This document shows positions 36,480-45,503 of a stretch of DNA of 64,000 nucleotides, piece after piece. Position numbers and translations under genes: made by a program. Within the stretch, counting starts at the first letter, position 1. The number at the start of each line of letters is the position of its first letter. The DNA is from Muribaculaceae bacterium (GTDB lineage Bacteria; Bacteroidota; Bacteroidia; Bacteroidales; Muribaculaceae): the NCBI GenBank assembly GCA_017473615.1, contig JAFUKL010000017.1:1-64000 (forward strand). The letters run 5' to 3'. The notes beneath the pieces are model-generated. The model saw only the letters and a list, made by a program, of their open reading frames with translations. It had not been told where the DNA came from and searched no databases.

Positions 36480-37952
36480 ATGATGAAAGAAGATACAAAA
36501 AACACAAAGAGGAAATTCTATAGATTAGTTATATCGTTAGTGACAGCAATATTATTAATTGTTGCGGTGGTGTTGCGCTTCGTTGTGAAAGAGAAACATT
36601 TAGAGGAACTTGGTATAGATAATATTTCGTCAAACAATATCTTAATACTTTTAGCATTAATAAGTGTAGTTGCCGGCTGGTATGCTAAGGATTCTTGGCG
36701 AAAAGTAAAAGACAAATGGGTTGAGTGGTATAAATCGTATAAGATGAAACGAGTACCTGAAATAACTTGGGGGAATGATGGCTTTGCATATATGACAGTG
36801 GAAAGCCGTTTCAAGGATAATTTCAATAAAAGCGGGTTGTGTTTCGATATTGAAAATGTGAAACCTAAACCGAAGGATCAATATAGCTATTTTGCCGATA
36901 AACAAGTTCTTGATGAGAATATGCTGAAAAGTATTTTCCCAAAGGAGAATGAAACTTCAAAAAATGCAATCTCGCCGAGAGAAGATTATTGCCGTAACTA
37001 TAAAGCCTATATGAGTGAGATGCTTGCCCCATATAAGGGTAAAAAGCAATCGTATTTGTTTTCAAAAGCACCATTTATATTTGCCGAACATTATTATTTT
37101 TATAGCATATTGTACTATATGCGAGAAGATACAAAAGATCCTTGGAAAAAAGCAAAAGATAATCTGCATAAGAGTATTGAAGAACGTATAAAGGAAATAG
37201 TAAAATGTGACGATATAGGTGATATTCTAAAGAGTTGCGTAAATAGCAATACTACCGATTTGAGCCAAAATCAGCAGAATATAGGCTCTTTTGTCGACAA
37301 CGCTCTTGTGAAAGATGATACAGAGAAATTTAGGACATTTATAGATAAAGGCGGTCTTTCCAACAAAGACATACATATAATAGTGGATAACTGCGGTATT
37401 GAGCTTATTTCGGATATAATGCTGGGGCTTTATTTGTTGGAAAAAAATAAAATAAGTACGTTGTACTTTCATTTTAATGTTCTTCCTATCTTTGTATCAG
37501 ATGTCGTAAAGAGTGATATTGAAGACGCTCTAAAACTTATTAAAGGAGACGGAAGTGATGAGAGTCGCAAAGAGCTGGTGGAGAAATACAAGAAGTATAG
37601 AGCAGATAGGTGTATAGTAGAATCGGCTGATGTGTTTTGGAATATGCCGATTCCATTCAAAAATGCTCCGGATAAAATATTGCATGATAAGTTTAATGCA
37701 ACATCTACCGGACTGGTAATTTTTAAGGGGGATTTGAATTATCGTAGATTGGTTGGAGACCGGAAGTGGAGAATCGACTCACCATTGGAGGAACATATTA
37801 AGTATATTACCCCCCCGATTCTTATTCTTAGAAGCTTGAAATCAAATGTACTGTTGGGAATAGATAAGGAGACTGCTACTCCAGACGAAGCTTGTCCAAG
37901 TTGGAAAACTACCGGAGATTTTGGTATTATTCAGTTTATAGAAAAACCGTAA
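36480..37952 (+). CDS. membrane-anchored ARMT1-like DUF89 (subfamily III) metal-dependent phosphatase
   Basis: The 490-residue protein has two N-terminal transmembrane helices (about 16-37 and 53-68), then a soluble DUF89 domain. The signature is clear: IVDNCGIELISDI with metal ligands Asp303/Asn304, FVSDV with Asp341, FKGDLNYRRLVGDRKW (416-430), and RSLKSNVLLGI followed by PSWKTTGDFGIIQF. These correspond in order to human ARMT1 Asp253, Asn254 and Asp291 and its GDLNYRKLTGDRKW loop. DUF89 enzymes are 'damage-control' phosphatases hydrolysing sugar phosphates such as fructose-1-phosphate; subfamily III is mainly eukaryotic. A two-helix membrane anchor is unusual. The gene is more AT-rich than its neighbours and lies between pyrH and a truncated DUF1848 gene, suggesting acquisition. 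Confidence 0.85.
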   Translation: MMKEDTKNTKRKFYRLVISLVTAILLIVAVVLRFVVKEKHLEELGIDNISSNNILILLALISVVAGWYAKDSWRKVKDKWVEWYKSYKMKRVPEITWGNDGFAYMTVESRFKDNFNKSGLCFDIENVKPKPKDQYSYFADKQVLDENMLKSIFPKENETSKNAISPREDYCRNYKAYMSEMLAPYKGKKQSYLFSKAPFIFAEHYYFYSILYYMREDTKDPWKKAKDNLHKSIEERIKEIVKCDDIGDILKSCVNSNTTDLSQNQQNIGSFVDNALVKDDTEKFRTFIDKGGLSNKDIHIIVDNCGIELISDIMLGLYLLEKNKISTLYFHFNVLPIFVSDVVKSDIEDALKLIKGDGSDESRKELVEKYKKYRADRCIVESADVFWNMPIPFKNAPDKILHDKFNATSTGLVIFKGDLNYRRLVGDRKWRIDSPLEEHIKYITPPILILRSLKSNVLLGIDKETATPDEACPSWKTTGDFGIIQFIEKP

Positions 37953-37962
37953 ATATTTCCAC

Positions 37963-38034
37963 GACAACCGTACCATTTATTAAAGGCAAATATGGAATTG
38001 TCGGCGCTTTTAAAAATTAGTTAGGTACGGTTGT
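37963..38034. repeat. 12-bp inverted repeat spanning the end of the DUF1848 gene
   Basis: GACAACCGTACC (37963-37974) and GGTACGGTTGTC (38023-38034) are perfect inverted copies separated by 48 bp. The right copy contains the last codons (Asp-Asn-Arg-Thr) of the DUF1848 reading frame, whose stop follows directly. Confidence 0.75.
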
Positions 38035-38698
38035 CCTGAAAAAATTTCCAATTATTCGCGTTTAAATTGCTTAATTGTTTTGCAAATTCGGTCATTGCTG
38101 TACAATCCCATTCTTTGTATTTAATGTTATGTAAATCAAGATTTCTTGCCACTTTCTTATATGTCATAATGTCGGCAAAGCTAAAAACCAGTTTCTTGGT
38201 ATAACCTTGCAATAAGTTCCCAATGTTTGTAACTTTTGACAATAATTCATTGATACCTATATTTTCGGTTAATATCATAGGGTCAAAACGCCATATCACT
38301 CTCTCGGCTCCAAGATTGTCAACCAGTCGTTTATATGTATCTATACGTTCAAAAAGATTAGGAACATTTGGTTCTAATTTTTCATTATCATAATCATTTA
38401 GTGTGTATTGTAAATAACAGCCAATTCCTTTATCTTTCAAATACTTAAGATAGGGTAATAATGAAGATGGATTTTTTGACCAAAACACAATGAATCGTGT
38501 ATTACGAAATGAAATATATGAATCTTTCCCATTAAATGGATTTGTCCATTTCACATATCCTTCTTCAAGACGACTGAAAAACCAATCTGCATAAAATGCA
38601 GGAATATCGGTAGCTCTACTAGTTGATATGATTAGGGGAGCTTGAGCGTTTATGATTTTACCGGAATGGGTGGATATTTGAATGGAATCGTGTTTCAT
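38021..38698 (-). pseudogene. C-terminally truncated DUF1848 protein
   Basis: The 225-residue frame has the DUF1848 N-terminal two thirds: IISTSRATDIPAFYADWF, GYVKWTNPFN, RFIVFWSKNPSSLLPYL, GCYLQYTLNDY, RVIWRFDPMILT and KLVFSFADI. Family members are usually about 300 residues and end with a Cys cluster (C-G-C and CxxxCxYC types) thought to bind an iron-sulfur centre. Here the frame stops at NWKFFQDNRT and the whole Cys region is missing. The stop falls in the 12-bp inverted repeat, so truncation by rearrangement is likely. It still has a promoter (TATCTTTG, 38719-38726, minus), so a short product may be made. Function of the family is not established. Confidence 0.7.
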
Positions 38699-38718
38699 GT
38701 ATTGTGATTATTTGTTAG

Positions 38719-38726
38719 CAAAGATA
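38719..38726 (-). promoter_or_regulatory. -7 element of the DUF1848 gene
   Basis: The minus strand reads TATCTTTG, 21 nt before the ATG at 38698. Confidence 0.6.
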
Positions 38727-38787
38727 GTATTCCATAGGGTATAATAATTTCACATGTAAGTTAAATTTAAGTAAAACGGCTTGTGGG

Positions 38788-40008
38788 TTATTTTAAGGTG
38801 AGGACAGAGCAATCAGATGGGGCGAGAAGTGCGGCACAGTCCATGAGCTGTTGCGGAGTGAGTGCGTTGATGCGTTCAGCAAGCTCACCATCACTCATTA
38901 TGCAGTTATGGAAAAGAAAACTCTTGCCTATTGAAAGTGCCATAGACTCCTTATTTTCACCGGATACCAACAATTGTCCTAAATACTGTTTCTTAGCCGA
39001 AAGCAGAGCTTTTTCACTCATAGGTTTGCTTGCAAGTTCTTCTATTATATGACCGATTATCTTTAAACTGGGCGCAACATGACGTTCATCACTCCCGAAA
39101 TAGACTTCAAACAGTCCGCAATCACTCAAGAGCGACAATGAAGACTCCACCGTATATACATATCCTCGCTTTTCACGGATAGCTACATTGAGCAAGGAGT
39201 TCATACCGGGACCTCCAATGATATTATTTAAAAGGAATGCGGCATATTTCCGTTCATCATACATTGAAAAAATACGCTTACCCATGATAGTGTGCGCTTG
39301 ATGCGAATCGATGTTTACGGTCTTGCGAAACACTGGGGCATCAACCGGCATAGTACGTGTTGCTCTTTCAAGTTTATGATTAAGAACACCAAGATACTTT
39401 TCTGCCATACGGAACACTCGTTCGGTCTTGATGTTTCCCATTGCAAAAAACACCATATTTTCCGGAACATATTGAGTATCTAAATAAAAACGACAGTCTT
39501 CAGGTGTTATATTTCCCAAATCTCGCTCAGTGCCGAGAATATTATGCCCCAATGAAGAACCGGCAAACAGCATATCCTCAAAGTCGTCGTAAACGGCTTC
39601 CATTGGCGAGTCACGATAAGAATCTATTTCTTCAAGAACCACCTCCCGCTCTTTCTCAAGTTCTTTTTCCGGGAATCGGCTGTTTGCCACAAGGTCGGCA
39701 ATCAGTTCTATTGCTCGTTCAAAATGTTCGCATGGAAAAATGGAATATAGTGCAGTGCCTTCCTTTGTAGTGTAGGCGTTAAGTTCACCTCCCACACGTT
39801 CCATTCGGTTCAGGATGTGCCATGAACGGCGGTGCTTGGTGCCTTTGAATATCGTATGTTCCACAAAATGAGCCAGTCCCGCCTTACCGGGTAAATCATC
39901 CCTACTGCCGGCATTTATGGAAAGTCCGCAATAAGCAACCTGCGAAACTGTAGATACATGGACAATCCGCAACCCATTGGGTAATGTGTGATTATAGTAT
40001 TTAGTCAT
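38788..40008 (-). CDS. M16 family zinc metallopeptidase
   Basis: The 406-residue protein is an M16B-type peptidase of the processing-peptidase/PqqL group. The inverted zinc motif HFVEH (47-51) is followed by the downstream Glu in KEREVVLEEIDSYRDSP. The C-terminal half-domain carries the IIGGPGMNSLLNVAIREKRG (R/Y pair) motif. No signal peptide is evident, so it is likely cytoplasmic. Its start overlaps the small membrane-protein gene upstream by 8 bp, so it is the third gene of the operon beginning at 41037. Confidence 0.9.
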   Translation of the reverse strand: MTKYYNHTLPNGLRIVHVSTVSQVAYCGLSINAGSRDDLPGKAGLAHFVEHTIFKGTKHRRSWHILNRMERVGGELNAYTTKEGTALYSIFPCEHFERAIELIADLVANSRFPEKELEKEREVVLEEIDSYRDSPMEAVYDDFEDMLFAGSSLGHNILGTERDLGNITPEDCRFYLDTQYVPENMVFFAMGNIKTERVFRMAEKYLGVLNHKLERATRTMPVDAPVFRKTVNIDSHQAHTIMGKRIFSMYDERKYAAFLLNNIIGGPGMNSLLNVAIREKRGYVYTVESSLSLLSDCGLFEVYFGSDERHVAPSLKIIGHIIEELASKPMSEKALLSAKKQYLGQLLVSGENKESMALSIGKSFLFHNCIMSDGELAERINALTPQQLMDCAALLAPSDCSVLTLK

Positions 40009-40321
40009 TTTGTTTTCTATTCTTTTTTCGCCAAGTTTTTATGCGGTCTATTCCGGCTTTGCCAAGAATAAGCAGCCCACTATATTGTGTAGCTTTCGCC
40101 AATCCGAAGAATACAACCCAAAGCACACCTTTGGCTGACGCACTTATGGGCAACAACATTTGAGCGAAAGAAATGATATAGCAAAGCACACACACGCCAA
40201 GCACCACCACTCCGGTGCGAAACGACAGCCCGGTAAGCCATTTCTTGAATCCCACTGTTATGTTCTTTCTATTTTCCACAGTTGAAACAGTTTTTCCTAA
40301 TCCCCCACTTCCAACTGACAC
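40001..40321 (-). CDS. small two-helix membrane protein
   Basis: The 106-residue protein has two hydrophobic helices (about TGVVVLGVCVLCYIISFA and VLWVVFFGLAKATQYSGLLI) and basic ends (KKWLTG, KTWRKKNRKQND). It overlaps the methyltransferase gene by 25 bp and the M16 gene by 8 bp, so it is an operon member. Its family is common next to Bacteroidetes methyltransferase/M16 pairs but has no known function. Confidence 0.65.
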   Translation of the reverse strand: MSVGSGGLGKTVSTVENRKNITVGFKKWLTGLSFRTGVVVLGVCVLCYIISFAQMLLPISASAKGVLWVVFFGLAKATQYSGLLILGKAGIDRIKTWRKKNRKQND

Positions 40322-41037
40322 AGGTAATCATAATGAGAACCTTCTTTAATTAATTTTGCGGTAAAACCACAAGCCTCGGCACAACATGCCAACGTATCGA
40401 AGTCTACATACAGACAATCAAATTTACCGCCTTTCACTCCCTTGTATCTCATTTCATAATCGACAAGCCCGTAGTATTCTCCGTTAATATCTATATCAAA
40501 ACTGCCGTCTTCGTTTTCATACAGGTATTTCAGATCACTGGAATCCAATAGAATAGTACCTCCGGGGTTAAGCATCTCTCGCATACGGTCGAAAAACATG
40601 GGCATATTCTCCAAGCGTCCCACTATTCCGGAGCCATTCATCAACATCAGTATAGTGTCAAATTTATCGGTAAATCGCACATCAAACATATTTACCAATC
40701 GTGCATCTTTCACTCCGCGCAGTTTCATTGCTTCCACCGAAAGCGGAGAAATCTCCACAGCACACACGTCCTTGCCCATTTCCTGCAAAGCAAGAGCGTG
40801 ACAACCGCTTCCTGCTCCCACATCAAGAATTTTACCCTTTGCCATGCGCAAGGCCTCCTGCTCTACTTCAGGCATTTCATCAAAAGAGCGAAAAAGTGTC
40901 TCAATTGGCATTTCATCTTCTTCAAACATCGAAGATAACACCCTGAGCCGTGCAGCCTTTCCTGTACGGGCATAGTCAAGTATAGCAGCCCCCATCGGGT
41001 CTTTTTTTGCATCTATAAGTTGGTCGCTGAATCCCAT
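40297..41037 (-). CDS. class I SAM-dependent methyltransferase
   Basis: The 246-residue Rossmann-fold methyltransferase has motif I ILDVGAGSGCHALAL, a post-I acidic residue in VCAVEIS and motif III-like MLNPGGTILLDSSDL. Between them is DTILMLMNGSGIVGRLENMP. Substrate unknown; the insert after motif II (EYYGLVDYEMRYKG) is typical of small-molecule methyltransferases. It is first gene of the three-gene operon, with a TAACTTTG box (41066-41073, minus) upstream. Confidence 0.85.
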   Translation of the reverse strand: MGFSDQLIDAKKDPMGAAILDYARTGKAARLRVLSSMFEEDEMPIETLFRSFDEMPEVEQEALRMAKGKILDVGAGSGCHALALQEMGKDVCAVEISPLSVEAMKLRGVKDARLVNMFDVRFTDKFDTILMLMNGSGIVGRLENMPMFFDRMREMLNPGGTILLDSSDLKYLYENEDGSFDIDINGEYYGLVDYEMRYKGVKGGKFDCLYVDFDTLACCAEACGFTAKLIKEGSHYDYLCQLEVGD

Positions 41038-41065
41038 ATTTTGTCGTAAGGTTTAATTCACGCCA

Positions 41066-41073
41066 CAAAGTTA
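41066..41073 (-). promoter_or_regulatory. -7 element of the methyltransferase operon
   Basis: The minus strand reads TAACTTTG, 29 nt before the ATG at 41037. Confidence 0.6.
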
Positions 41074-41143
41074 ATGACTTTCTGCCTTTTTCCCATATTT
41101 CACACCTCATCAAACAAAATTTCCTTTTTTTGAGGGGAGCTTC

Positions 41144-42463
41144 TCAGTTAAGGTATGTGAGGATTTTTCCGCTTATGAGTAATAAAGAGATTTCACATAT
41201 CTTGGTGTCGTATTCAGTCTCCAAAAGCCGCTCCTCGGCATCAAGCAGACTTTTTTGAGCCTCGCGCATCTCAATACCGGCAAGGTCACCAAGTAAATTG
41301 CGTTCACATGCTATCTCATGATTTTCACGTGCAGTCTTCACATTCTCTCGTTCAAGCTCAAGCAGACGTAAATTATTCTCATAGGCTTGCCATAAGTCGC
41401 ACAAATCGGCGTAAAGATTCAACTCAAGATTTCGTTGCTCCAATTCTGCGTTCTCCACTGCTATACGTGCATTACGGCGTTCCCTGCTCCTGTTTCCGTC
41501 AAAAATTTTCATTCCCAACGTTATACCGAAATCTGCACCCCAATTGCTCCGTTTAGAAGTAGCATTAATACCATATTTATTGTAGGTATAACCATATCCG
41601 GCATTCAGTTTCAAGTAAGGATAATCACGAGAAGACACCGTTTTCATATCCAATTCGGCAAGTGTCCTGTTTTGAGCAGCCTTTAGTATAGACGTATTAT
41701 GCTCCAAAGTATAACTCCACAGCGAATCAAAGTCAAGTTTATTTTCCACCACTATAATTGAATCGACGACATCAAAAGCCTCTTTAACATTGTGGTCTCC
41801 CATCAATTCTTTTAATCTGATGCGTGAAGATGCCAGCATCTCTCGTTGCTTGATACTTTCGGTGCGATCGGCATTAAAATCCACCTGAGCCTGTTTATAT
41901 TCCAACTTGGAACCTTGTCCTATAATGTAGCGTTCATAGACAATGCGCATACGCTCGCGTGACAATTCCACAGCATATTCCAAATTCTTCATTCGCACTT
42001 TCTGCTGCACAAAATTGTAGTACTCGGAAGCAATGCCTGCCACATAGTCCTCAATGGCGATGCGGGTGATTGTTTCGCTTTGACGTTTCAATTCCTGCAA
42101 TCGACTGTAGTTTGCCTGTATCTTGAAACCGTCAAACAAAGTCCAGTTCAAGTCCAACCCTGCGTGCAGCGTATGGTCGGCAACTCCGCGTTCTTTAGAG
42201 ACTTCGCCTGTGGAACGTGCTGTAGTGTTAGTATTATCAAGAGTTCCCGAATATCCTGCCGAAAAGTTAACTTCAGGGAGGTATCCCGCATTTGCTATGG
42301 TAGCATTATTTGCCGCCGTTTTTTCATCATTGCGCACAATCTTCAAGGAGTAATTATTTTCAAGCCCATTATCTATACAACTCTTTAGTGTATTGACCTG
42401 AGACACCCCCGAGAGTGCAGTCACTGTTGCCAAGATTATGGCAAGTATATTCCGTCTATTCAT
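41144..42463 (-). CDS. TolC-family outer membrane efflux protein
   Basis: The 439-residue protein has a signal peptide (about 1-22, ILAIILATVTALSGVSQ). Two OEP domains follow, rich in heptad-like helices (LEYKQAQVDFNADRTESIKQ; EMREAQKSLLDAEERLLETE). It forms the trimeric outer-membrane duct of the RND pump encoded upstream, with which it overlaps by 4 bp. Length is typical. As the last gene of the adaptor-pump-duct operon it makes a complete tripartite system. Confidence 0.92.
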   Translation of the reverse strand: MNRRNILAIILATVTALSGVSQVNTLKSCIDNGLENNYSLKIVRNDEKTAANNATIANAGYLPEVNFSAGYSGTLDNTNTTARSTGEVSKERGVADHTLHAGLDLNWTLFDGFKIQANYSRLQELKRQSETITRIAIEDYVAGIASEYYNFVQQKVRMKNLEYAVELSRERMRIVYERYIIGQGSKLEYKQAQVDFNADRTESIKQREMLASSRIRLKELMGDHNVKEAFDVVDSIIVVENKLDFDSLWSYTLEHNTSILKAAQNRTLAELDMKTVSSRDYPYLKLNAGYGYTYNKYGINATSKRSNWGADFGITLGMKIFDGNRSRERRNARIAVENAELEQRNLELNLYADLCDLWQAYENNLRLLELERENVKTARENHEIACERNLLGDLAGIEMREAQKSLLDAEERLLETEYDTKICEISLLLISGKILTYLN

Positions 42464-45400
42464 TTTTTCTTCTTAACTGAAAGGTTGGTTGACACATACG
42501 TGTAGATTGCAGGTACAACATACATAGTGAGCATTGTGGATACAAGCATACCGCCCACCACTGCAGTTCCCATTGCGATACGACTGTTACAGCCTTCTCC
42601 CGTTGCAAACATCAAAGGCAGAAGACCAAGAATGGTAGATGCACTGGTCATAAGGATAGGACGCAAGCGTTGAGCAGACGCCTCCTTAATGGCTGTGTGT
42701 TTATCTTCACCGTTGAGTTGACGCTGATTGGCAAACTCTACTATAAGGATACCATTCTTGGCAACAAGTCCGATAAGCATGATAATACCTATCTGACTGA
42801 AAATATTCATTGTTTCTCCTCCTAATTTCATAAAAATCAATGCTCCGCATATCGCAAGAGGTACAGTAAGCATTATTACAAGCGGATCCTTGAAACTCTC
42901 AAATTGCGCTGCAAGAATAAGATAAATAAGTACAAGAGCAAGACCGAAAGCAAAGATAAGACTTGACGAACTCTCTCTGAACTCCTTGGAATCTCCGGCA
43001 AGCGCAGTACGGAATGTATCGTCAAGGGTTTCCTTTGCAATCTTATCCATTTCATCCAAGCCCTCACCTATGGTTCTTCCTTCGGCAAGACCTGCCGATA
43101 TTGTGGCAGAGCAGAAACGATTGTAACGATATAATTTTGGGGGAGCAATACTTTCCACCAAATCCACAAGATTTTCCATCTGTATCATTTCGCCATCGGA
43201 ACTGCGCATGTATATAGACTTCAAATTGGCAGGTGTGTTGCGTTGTTGGCGGTTTATCTCACCCACAATCTCATATTGCTTACCGTTCATATACAAGTAA
43301 CCGAGACGTTGGTCGGCAAGACCATACTGAAGTGTTTGAGCAATATCCTTAGTACTTACACCCATAATATTAGCCTTTTCTCTATTTATGCTTATACGTA
43401 ATTCCGGTTTGCTGAACTTTAAGTCTACATCAGCCATTTGGAACACAGGGTTCTCATATACCTTGGCAAGGAATTTAGGTAACACTTCTTGCAGTTTCTC
43501 TATATTAGTGGCTTGCAGCACATATTGAACCGGCATGCCTCCGCGTCGTCCGCCGAAAGAAGAACGTTGTTGCACAAACGACCGTGCATCCGTTTTCTTC
43601 TGTACGGCACGCGATAGCCGTTCAGCCACATCCATTTGCGAATAATCGCGTTGATTAATGTCTTTCAAGGAAATATGTATATTTCCACTTCCCGAAGACA
43701 CGCGTGCCGTTATAAATTCAGCATCGGGCATAATGGAATCAGCCAGACGGTTTATTTCCTCGGTATAATCACGCATATATTCATAGGTTACTCCCTCCGG
43801 TCCGCTGGTACGTATCGTGATACTGGAACGATCCTCAAGCGGAGCAGTTTCAGCAGGGATGGAAATCCATAACCACACACTCAATATAAGTGCCACCGCC
43901 ATAACAGGTACAGCCCAAATGCGGTGTTTCAAAAATTTCTCCAAAGAACGTGAATAAAACCGATTCATTCCTTCAAAGAACGGTTCGGTCTTGCGGTACA
44001 ACCAGTTCTTTTCTTCTCTTCTAACCAGCATCTTAGTGGCAAGCATCGGTGTGATAGTGAGTGCTGCAAATGACGATATTATCACAGTACCCGCCACAAC
44101 AAAACTGAACTCACGGAACAAGCGTCCTGTAGAGCCTTCCATGAAGACAATGGGCAGAAATACCGCCACCAGTGTGATAGTAGTGGAAATCACGGCGAAA
44201 AAAATCTCCTTAGAGCCTTCAATACCGGCATCTATAGGTTTCATCCCGCGCTCTATTCGCGTATATATATTCTCGGTCATTACAATAGCGTCATCAACCA
44301 CAAGCCCTACCGACAGAACGATTGCAAGCATCGACAGCACGTTTATGGAGAATCCAGCCAGATACATTATAAAGAAAGCACCTATGAGCGATACAGGAAT
44401 GACTATACAGGGAATAAGCGTCACTCGCCAGTCGCGAAGGAAAAGGAATATTATAAGTATTACAAGTACAAATGCTTCATATACGGTGGATTCAACTTCA
44501 CTTATAGAAGCGCGAATAAACTTCGTATTGTCAAATCCGTAATTATATTTCACATCATCAGGCAAATCCTTTTTCATCGTTTCCATACGCTTATACACAG
44601 CATCGGCGATGTTTATATGATTTGCTCCGGGCTGAGGAACAATAGCCACACCCACCATAGGCACACCGTTCATTTTCATGTAACTTTTCAAGTCGCGCGC
44701 ACTCAGCTCGGCATTACCTATATCACTGAATCGCACAATTCGCCCGTCGACTTCTTTGATAACAAGATTGTTGAATTCTTCGGTAGTGTGCATCTGCCCG
44801 AGCGTGCGTATGGACAATTCTGTAGTGTTACCCTCGATACTGCCTGAAGGCAGCTCCACATTCTCTTTATCAAGTGCATTTTTGACATCCATCGGAGTGA
44901 TGCCGTATCCCGACATTTTTACAGGGTCGAGCCACAATCGCATACAATATCGTTTCTCACCCCAAATGGATACGCTGCTCACTTCGGGTATCGTCTGCAA
45001 CTGCTCTTTTACCGTAAGATCGGCTATTTCGCTTAACTCAAGCAAAGAACGCTTATCACTCTGTATTGCCACCATCATGATAGGCATAGCATCGGCATCG
45101 GCTTTCGATACTGTGGGCGGGTCGCAGTCTTTGGGCAGATTGCGTTGCGCTCGCGACACCTTATCACGCACGTCGTTGGCTGCGGTTTCCAAATCAACCG
45201 ATAACTCAAATTCCACCGTTATTCGGCTTGAGCCTTGTTGGCTCACACTGGTAAGGGAACGTATCCCCGGTATTCCGTTAATATTCTGTTCCAGCGGCTC
45301 GGTAATCTGATTTTCGATAACATCGGCATTGGCTCCGGGATAAGAACATGAAACCGAAATTATAGGATTATCAACCGAAGGGTATTCTCTTACTCCGAGA

Positions 45401-45492
45401 CTCATGTATCCTATAGCACCGAAGAGCAGTATGACAAGTGTCATCACTGTGGCAAGAACCGGGCGTTTTATACTTAATTCTGATATATTCAT
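42460..45492 (-). CDS. RND (HAE1/AcrB-type) efflux pump
   Basis: The 1010-residue inner-membrane proton antiporter has 12 helices in the RND layout, with two large periplasmic loops after helices 1 and 7. It opens MNISELSIKRPVLATVMTLV. The proton-relay motif in helix 4 is GLVVDDAIVMTENIYTRIER, with its two Asp, and helix 10-11 contains GLVAKNGILIVEFANQ. It belongs to the multidrug (not heavy-metal) branch. It lies 11 bp after the adaptor gene. Confidence 0.95.
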   Translation of the reverse strand: MNISELSIKRPVLATVMTLVILLFGAIGYMSLGVREYPSVDNPIISVSCSYPGANADVIENQITEPLEQNINGIPGIRSLTSVSQQGSSRITVEFELSVDLETAANDVRDKVSRAQRNLPKDCDPPTVSKADADAMPIMMVAIQSDKRSLLELSEIADLTVKEQLQTIPEVSSVSIWGEKRYCMRLWLDPVKMSGYGITPMDVKNALDKENVELPSGSIEGNTTELSIRTLGQMHTTEEFNNLVIKEVDGRIVRFSDIGNAELSARDLKSYMKMNGVPMVGVAIVPQPGANHINIADAVYKRMETMKKDLPDDVKYNYGFDNTKFIRASISEVESTVYEAFVLVILIIFLFLRDWRVTLIPCIVIPVSLIGAFFIMYLAGFSINVLSMLAIVLSVGLVVDDAIVMTENIYTRIERGMKPIDAGIEGSKEIFFAVISTTITLVAVFLPIVFMEGSTGRLFREFSFVVAGTVIISSFAALTITPMLATKMLVRREEKNWLYRKTEPFFEGMNRFYSRSLEKFLKHRIWAVPVMAVALILSVWLWISIPAETAPLEDRSSITIRTSGPEGVTYEYMRDYTEEINRLADSIMPDAEFITARVSSGSGNIHISLKDINQRDYSQMDVAERLSRAVQKKTDARSFVQQRSSFGGRRGGMPVQYVLQATNIEKLQEVLPKFLAKVYENPVFQMADVDLKFSKPELRISINREKANIMGVSTKDIAQTLQYGLADQRLGYLYMNGKQYEIVGEINRQQRNTPANLKSIYMRSSDGEMIQMENLVDLVESIAPPKLYRYNRFCSATISAGLAEGRTIGEGLDEMDKIAKETLDDTFRTALAGDSKEFRESSSSLIFAFGLALVLIYLILAAQFESFKDPLVIMLTVPLAICGALIFMKLGGETMNIFSQIGIIMLIGLVAKNGILIVEFANQRQLNGEDKHTAIKEASAQRLRPILMTSASTILGLLPLMFATGEGCNSRIAMGTAVVGGMLVSTMLTMYVVPAIYTYVSTNLSVKKKK

Positions 45493-45503
45493 GGCAGGCT
45501 CGG

